Assembly (NCBI GenBank): GCA_913061265.1
Contig: CAJXVS010000002.1
Coordinates: forward strand, 558,001-622,000
Direction of reading: 5' to 3'
Length of the DNA: 64,000 bases
DNA from: an uncultured Halobacteriovorax sp.
GTDB taxonomy: Bacteria > Bdellovibrionota > Bacteriovoracia > Bacteriovoracales > Bacteriovoracaceae
Each line of letters opens with the position of its first letter. The stretch's first letter is position 1. The position numbers and the translations under genes were made by a program. Shown here in pieces: positions 60,522-64,000 of this stretch. Under the pieces are notes generated by a model. It did no database searches, was not told the DNA's origin, and saw nothing but the letters and a program-made list of their open reading frames with translations.

Positions 60522-62363
60522 ATGTACAATAGAAAGACTATGACAAGATCAAAACGAAATAGTGATTTAGATTCAGGATGCAGCTACGATCGGTTCAATA
60601 CCATCAACGGTAAACATCCCTTAAAAAAAGCCTGTGACGAGGCTTTTATTGAGTATGGCGCTCGTCATCGAAAGGGCGGAAAGGTTGCGGCCTTTAACTT
60701 TCCACTAGCTAAAGAGATGGGCCTTGTTCCAAAGGGACATCCAGAAGAGTTAACCCCAGAGTTAGAAGCAAAGATTCTCGAAACATTTAGTCTTGTTATC
60801 ATTAATGAATACGATGAAATAAATAATATTAAGTTTCCTAAAGAAGAAATCCTACCAAATAAATACATGGCGACCCGCTACCTTCAACTGCAGCACCCTA
60901 ATAAGCAGGGTAAGACTTCAGGTGACGGAAGAAGTATTTGGAATGGAATGGTCTCACATAAAGGAAAGAGCTGGGATGTTAGTTCTTGTGGAACTGGTGC
61001 TACGGCCCTGTCTCCTGCAACGGCCATTCAAAAGAAGTTCTTTCAATCAGGAGACCCGACTATCTCTTATGGTTGTGGCTATTCAGAATTAGATGAAGGT
61101 CTATCGACTCTCTTTTTTAGTGAGATCTTCCATAAAAATGGAATTGATACTGAGAGAGTTCTTGGGATCATTGATTATGGAAACAATATCTCCATTAATA
61201 TCCGGGCCCATCAAAACCTTTTAAGGCCAAGTCATCTCTTCAATCATTTAAAACAAAATAATTTAGAGGCCCTAGAGAATCTGGTTAATTATTATATCGA
61301 TCGTCAGGTGAAAAATGGGGTTTGGGAAAATATTCCAAAAACAAAGAATGCCCGCTACCAATACTTTCTTGAAAGGGAAGTAGAGGTCTTTGCAAAGATG
61401 GCCGCAACTTTAGAAGATGAGTATATCTTTTGCTGGCTTGATTGGGACGGCGATAATGTTCTAATGGATGGATCGATGATCGACTTTGGATCAATCCGCC
61501 AATTTGGTCTCTTTCATTGCGAGTATCGATACGATGATGATGACCGTTTCTCAACTTCAATCGTTGAACAAAAAAATAAAGCTAGAAATACAGTTCAAAC
61601 CTTTGCTCAGCTTATTAATTATTTAATAACAGGGGAAAAGGAGAGCTTGAAGAACTTTAAGGATTCTAAAGCCACTCAAAAATTTGACTCACTTTTTCAA
61701 GATCATAAGCTCAAGAACCTGGTTTATAAACTAGGCTTTCAGGCTCAGACGGCTGAACTTCTTTTTAAGAGCGCAAGAAGTGAGATTGAAGCCTTACTAG
61801 ATCCTTTTTCTTACTTTGAACGTTGTAAAAGTAAAGAAGGTCTTAAGAAAGTAGCTGATGGAATAAACTGGAATGCAATCTATTGCATGCGAGATATTCT
61901 TAGGGAGCTTCCACAGCTTTATCTATCAAGACAAACAAGTATCGAAAGAAGTGAGTTTATAGAAATTATAAAAAGCTTTTACGCAACTGATGAAGACCTT
62001 CAAAGTAATTCATATAGAGATAAGAAGATAGACTCTTTTCAAGAGTCGTATTGGAACCTTGTTAACAAAGCCTCAACTCTGGCTAAGTTACCAGTGGAAG
62101 ATATTTTGTTAAACATGACGATGCGCTCATCCGTTATCAATAAAATCGACCGAGTTACGGGAGATTCTATTTCAGAGATCGTTCATAAAGTAATGACGGC
62201 GAAACCTAAACTTAAAGCAGATAAACTCTTTAAGGTCCTTAGTGAATTTGTAGATTATCAAGACCTAAGACCAGAGTCGAAGATGTCCAAGTCTGATCGA
62301 GAACATTCTACCATGGTGAGAGGCATGTTAAAGATTGTTAGGGAGTATAGGGAAGGCCTGTGA
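60522..62363 (+). CDS. Divergent SelO/YdiU-family protein
   Basis: A 613-aa protein distantly like SelO, a pseudokinase-fold AMP transferase. Matching blocks: SGDGRSIWNG, KSWDVSSCGTGATALSPA (SelO: DIQLKGAGPTPYSR), LDEGLSTLFFSEIFHKNGI with the conserved Glu, and GDNVLMDGSMIDFG (SelO: NTDNMSILGLTIDYGP). At the position of the ATP-binding Lys there is Cys, so normal AMPylation may be lost. It is about 110 residues longer than E. coli SelO. Start ATG 60522 is chosen over GTG 60465; both lack a clean ribosome site. Overlaps the next gene by GTGA. Confidence 0.6.
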   Translation: MYNRKTMTRSKRNSDLDSGCSYDRFNTINGKHPLKKACDEAFIEYGARHRKGGKVAAFNFPLAKEMGLVPKGHPEELTPELEAKILETFSLVIINEYDEINNIKFPKEEILPNKYMATRYLQLQHPNKQGKTSGDGRSIWNGMVSHKGKSWDVSSCGTGATALSPATAIQKKFFQSGDPTISYGCGYSELDEGLSTLFFSEIFHKNGIDTERVLGIIDYGNNISINIRAHQNLLRPSHLFNHLKQNNLEALENLVNYYIDRQVKNGVWENIPKTKNARYQYFLEREVEVFAKMAATLEDEYIFCWLDWDGDNVLMDGSMIDFGSIRQFGLFHCEYRYDDDDRFSTSIVEQKNKARNTVQTFAQLINYLITGEKESLKNFKDSKATQKFDSLFQDHKLKNLVYKLGFQAQTAELLFKSARSEIEALLDPFSYFERCKSKEGLKKVADGINWNAIYCMRDILRELPQLYLSRQTSIERSEFIEIIKSFYATDEDLQSNSYRDKKIDSFQESYWNLVNKASTLAKLPVEDILLNMTMRSSVINKIDRVTGDSISEIVHKVMTAKPKLKADKLFKVLSEFVDYQDLRPESKMSKSDREHSTMVRGMLKIVREYREGL

Positions 62364-63040
62364 AGTTAGTTCTTTATGGAGGGGGGCATGAAGAGGAAAA
62401 TCTTCATCTAGATGCAGAGGCCATAAGACTGGCCAGAGTTGATGACCCTCGAGTTACTTATATTCCTTCATGTTCTTATGATTCTGAAGCCGACTTTATC
62501 GCCTTTGTTCAAAACTACAGGAAATTAGGTCTAACTAAGTTTATTCACTTTCCAATAGATGTCCCCTACGATCAAGTCTTACTTGGGGAAGCTTTTAGTA
62601 GCGATATCATCCACCTCTCAGGAGGAAATACCTTTTATTTCTTAAAGTACTTAAAGAAAACAAAGATGCTCAGCCGTCTGAAGAACTTTGTTCGAAATGG
62701 GGGAGTGCTAACAGGCATGTCTGCCGGAGCCATATTGATGACTCCGGATATTAAGACTGCTGGTTATCCAAAGTTTGACTGCGACGATAACGATGAAAAT
62801 ATAACGAACCTAAAAGCGATGAACATCGTTCCTTTTGAATTCTTTCCTCACTATAAAAATTCAGACCGTTACGAAAAAGAACTTATTACCCAATCTAAAA
62901 AGGTTATGGTTCCGGTCTATGCCGTGCCTGATCATTCGGGGATTGTTATTGAAGGAAATACTTTGAAATTTGTGGGGAAGACGGTGTGTTTCTTACGGGG
63001 AAAGAAGATTCCTTTATCTAATCATTTACGACTGGTGTAG
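62360..63040 (+). CDS. Peptidase E-like protein (S51 family)
   Basis: A 226-aa type 1 glutamine-amidotransferase-fold protein resembling aspartyl dipeptidase PepE and cyanophycinase. The nucleophile elbow GMSAGAILM (GxSAG, Ser nucleophile) lies near residue 118, with PDHSGIVIEG downstream for the catalytic His. A VLYGGGHEEENLHL N-terminus fits. Start GTG 62360 overlaps the SelO-like stop by 4 nt. It converges on the next gene with a 23-nt overlap. Confidence 0.85.
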   Translation: MKLVLYGGGHEEENLHLDAEAIRLARVDDPRVTYIPSCSYDSEADFIAFVQNYRKLGLTKFIHFPIDVPYDQVLLGEAFSSDIIHLSGGNTFYFLKYLKKTKMLSRLKNFVRNGGVLTGMSAGAILMTPDIKTAGYPKFDCDDNDENITNLKAMNIVPFEFFPHYKNSDRYEKELITQSKKVMVPVYAVPDHSGIVIEGNTLKFVGKTVCFLRGKKIPLSNHLRLV

Positions 63041-63389
63041 AAGGCCTTGTCCAGATAAACCAAAGCACTAAAAGACCCGTTAGAGTGACGATCAATTTAA
63101 TCCAAAGAAAGACTTTTACAAAGACCAAGGTGTAGCCAAATAAAAGACTAATCATCAAAGTCGAGATTTTCTTAATTCTTAAGCGGATAACCCCATGGTC
63201 TTCCCAATCCTTTATAAGAGGGCCAAACATCTTGGTCTCTAGTAACCATCTATGAAGATCATCGGATCCTTTTGAAAAACAAAAAGCTGCAAGTAAGGCA
63301 AAGGGAGTTGTAGGAAGGAGAGGAAGAAAGACTCCGATAAAGCCTAGGATAAGGCATAAGATTCCTAAGGTAATCCACAGCGCCTTCAT
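63018..63389 (-). CDS. YbaN/DUF454 family inner-membrane protein
   Basis: A 123-aa membrane protein with the family's N-terminus MKALWITLGILCLILGFIGVFLPLLPTTPFALLAAFCFSKGSDDLHRWLL, then two more helices near residues 78-112. Matches E. coli YbaN in layout and length. Function unknown. Overlaps the cmoB gene by 4 nt and is probably cotranscribed with it. Confidence 0.9.
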   Translation of the reverse strand: MKALWITLGILCLILGFIGVFLPLLPTTPFALLAAFCFSKGSDDLHRWLLETKMFGPLIKDWEDHGVIRLRIKKISTLMISLLFGYTLVFVKVFLWIKLIVTLTGLLVLWFIWTRPSTPVVND

Positions 63390-64000
63390 CCTTTCTTTCT
63401 CGCCTTAACTAAGAATCGTCTCGGTGCGGGATGACCTTCAATAGTCTTACTTAAATCATTTGGATCAAGAGAATCTTTCAAGGTCTTAAAGCTTTCAGGA
63501 TTCCATTTTGTGCTTCGTTGCTCGTCTGAGGTCATGTCCGTATCGGCAATGACTTCTATAGCTTCAAACTTTGCTTTTTTTAGCCAGTTCATTGTGCAAG
63601 AAAGAGTTGGAATAAAATAAATATTCTTCATTCCGGCGTAGCGATCTTCTGGGAACAGAGCAAATGAATCAGTACCTGGAATTCCAATTGTCTCTAGGAT
63701 CAATTCTCCACCAGGCTTTAAGGCCTCCCTTAGATCAATAAGTTGTTCTAGGGGATGGCGGTGATGGTAGATGATTCCCATGAAGAGGATTTTATCAAAG
63801 AGGTTCTTAAAATGTTTACAGTGCTCGACCCCAAGGAGTTCAAACTTTAAGCATTCATGTTGATAGATCTTATTGAGAAACATGAACTGGGCCTGGCATC
63901 TTGGAATAGGGTCTATGCCTAAGACTAGTTTGGGATTCAGTTTCGCCATTTGAAACATGAAGTATCCATTATTACAGCCTACATCTAGGATCACTTTATC
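63386..64000 (-). CDS. cmoB: tRNA U34 carboxymethyltransferase CmoB, partial (N-terminus outside window)
   Basis: The C-terminal 200 or so residues of CmoB, which converts hydroxyuridine-34 of tRNA to carboxymethoxyuridine using carboxy-S-adenosylmethionine. SAM-site ILDVGCNNGYFMFQM, GIDPIPRCQAQF, FMGIIYHHRHPLEQL, LPEDRYAGMKNIYFIPT-like PEDRYAGM and SKTIEGHPAPRRFLVKARK match the family. Full length is about 323 aa; the upstream part lies beyond 64000. CmoA is not in this window. Confidence 0.95.
   Translation of the reverse strand, partial: DKVILDVGCNNGYFMFQMAKLNPKLVLGIDPIPRCQAQFMFLNKIYQHECLKFELLGVEHCKHFKNLFDKILFMGIIYHHRHPLEQLIDLREALKPGGELILETIGIPGTDSFALFPEDRYAGMKNIYFIPTLSCTMNWLKKAKFEAIEVIADTDMTSDEQRSTKWNPESFKTLKDSLDPNDLSKTIEGHPAPRRFLVKARKKG

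Overview
The window is a stretch of chromosome at roughly 38-40% G+C (estimated by eye). It is dense with short-spaced or overlapping genes on both strands. The best guess for the host is a delta-type predatory or bdelloplast-lineage bacterium (Bdellovibrionota, Bacteriovorax/Halobacteriovorax-like). This rests on a TIGR02147-family regulator, many secreted or lipidated proteins of unknown family, several cell-wall enzymes (M23, L,D-transpeptidase-like, secreted HExxH proteases) and the codon style. It is an inference; no rRNA or other marker is present. I saw no tRNA, rRNA, IS element or CRISPR array.

Layout. 1-1940: an ABC-2 type exporter (permease cut by the window start, plus ATPase) behind a small secreted peptide gene. 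2155-7826: a zinc-ribbon protein, leuS, a flavin reductase, a TIGR02147 regulator with a palindromic operator candidate, and a response regulator. 7927-13381: a ureide (purine) degradation operon, allB-alc-uraD-uraH, followed by a malate-synthase-like DUF6986 enzyme and a convergent AEC transporter. 13437-25612: an ankyrin lipoprotein, an MFS transporter, a 43-residue membrane protein, a Cys-rich secreted protein, a ParB-like protein, and a minus-strand operon encoding an unknown protein, a PP2C-cNMP fusion, Tex and an ABC-F ATPase. 25693-40183: serS, a YegD-like Hsp70, a kinase-less PAS/receiver membrane protein, M23 and truncated MtfA-like proteins, a RapA operon with a good sigma70 promoter, secreted peptidase/cyclophilin/L,D-transpeptidase-like proteins, and an SrkA kinase.

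40352-60372 is the most unusual region. It holds five Rieske non-heme iron oxygenases, an AurF-like diiron oxygenase, a second ferritin-like diiron protein, an Mpo1/DUF962-like protein and a fatty-acid hydroxylase/sterol-desaturase. With them are a 2Fe-2S ferredoxin, an SDR, a GNAT-like protein, a CAT-fold acyltransferase, a hexapeptide acyltransferase, a GH3 acyl-adenylating enzyme, an RND/MMPL lipid-type exporter and a c-type cytochrome-like protein. Most sit in two tightly overlapping operons: eight genes at 45462-52479 (+) and six genes at 54926-60372 (-). I read this as an undescribed oxidative biosynthetic locus, probably for a lipid-like or amine-containing metabolite. Chemistry and product are inferred only.

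60522-64000: a divergent SelO/YdiU-family protein lacking the usual ATP-binding lysine, behind a leader with three consecutive hairpins; then a peptidase E homologue, a YbaN-like membrane protein and the C-terminal part of CmoB, which runs off the window.
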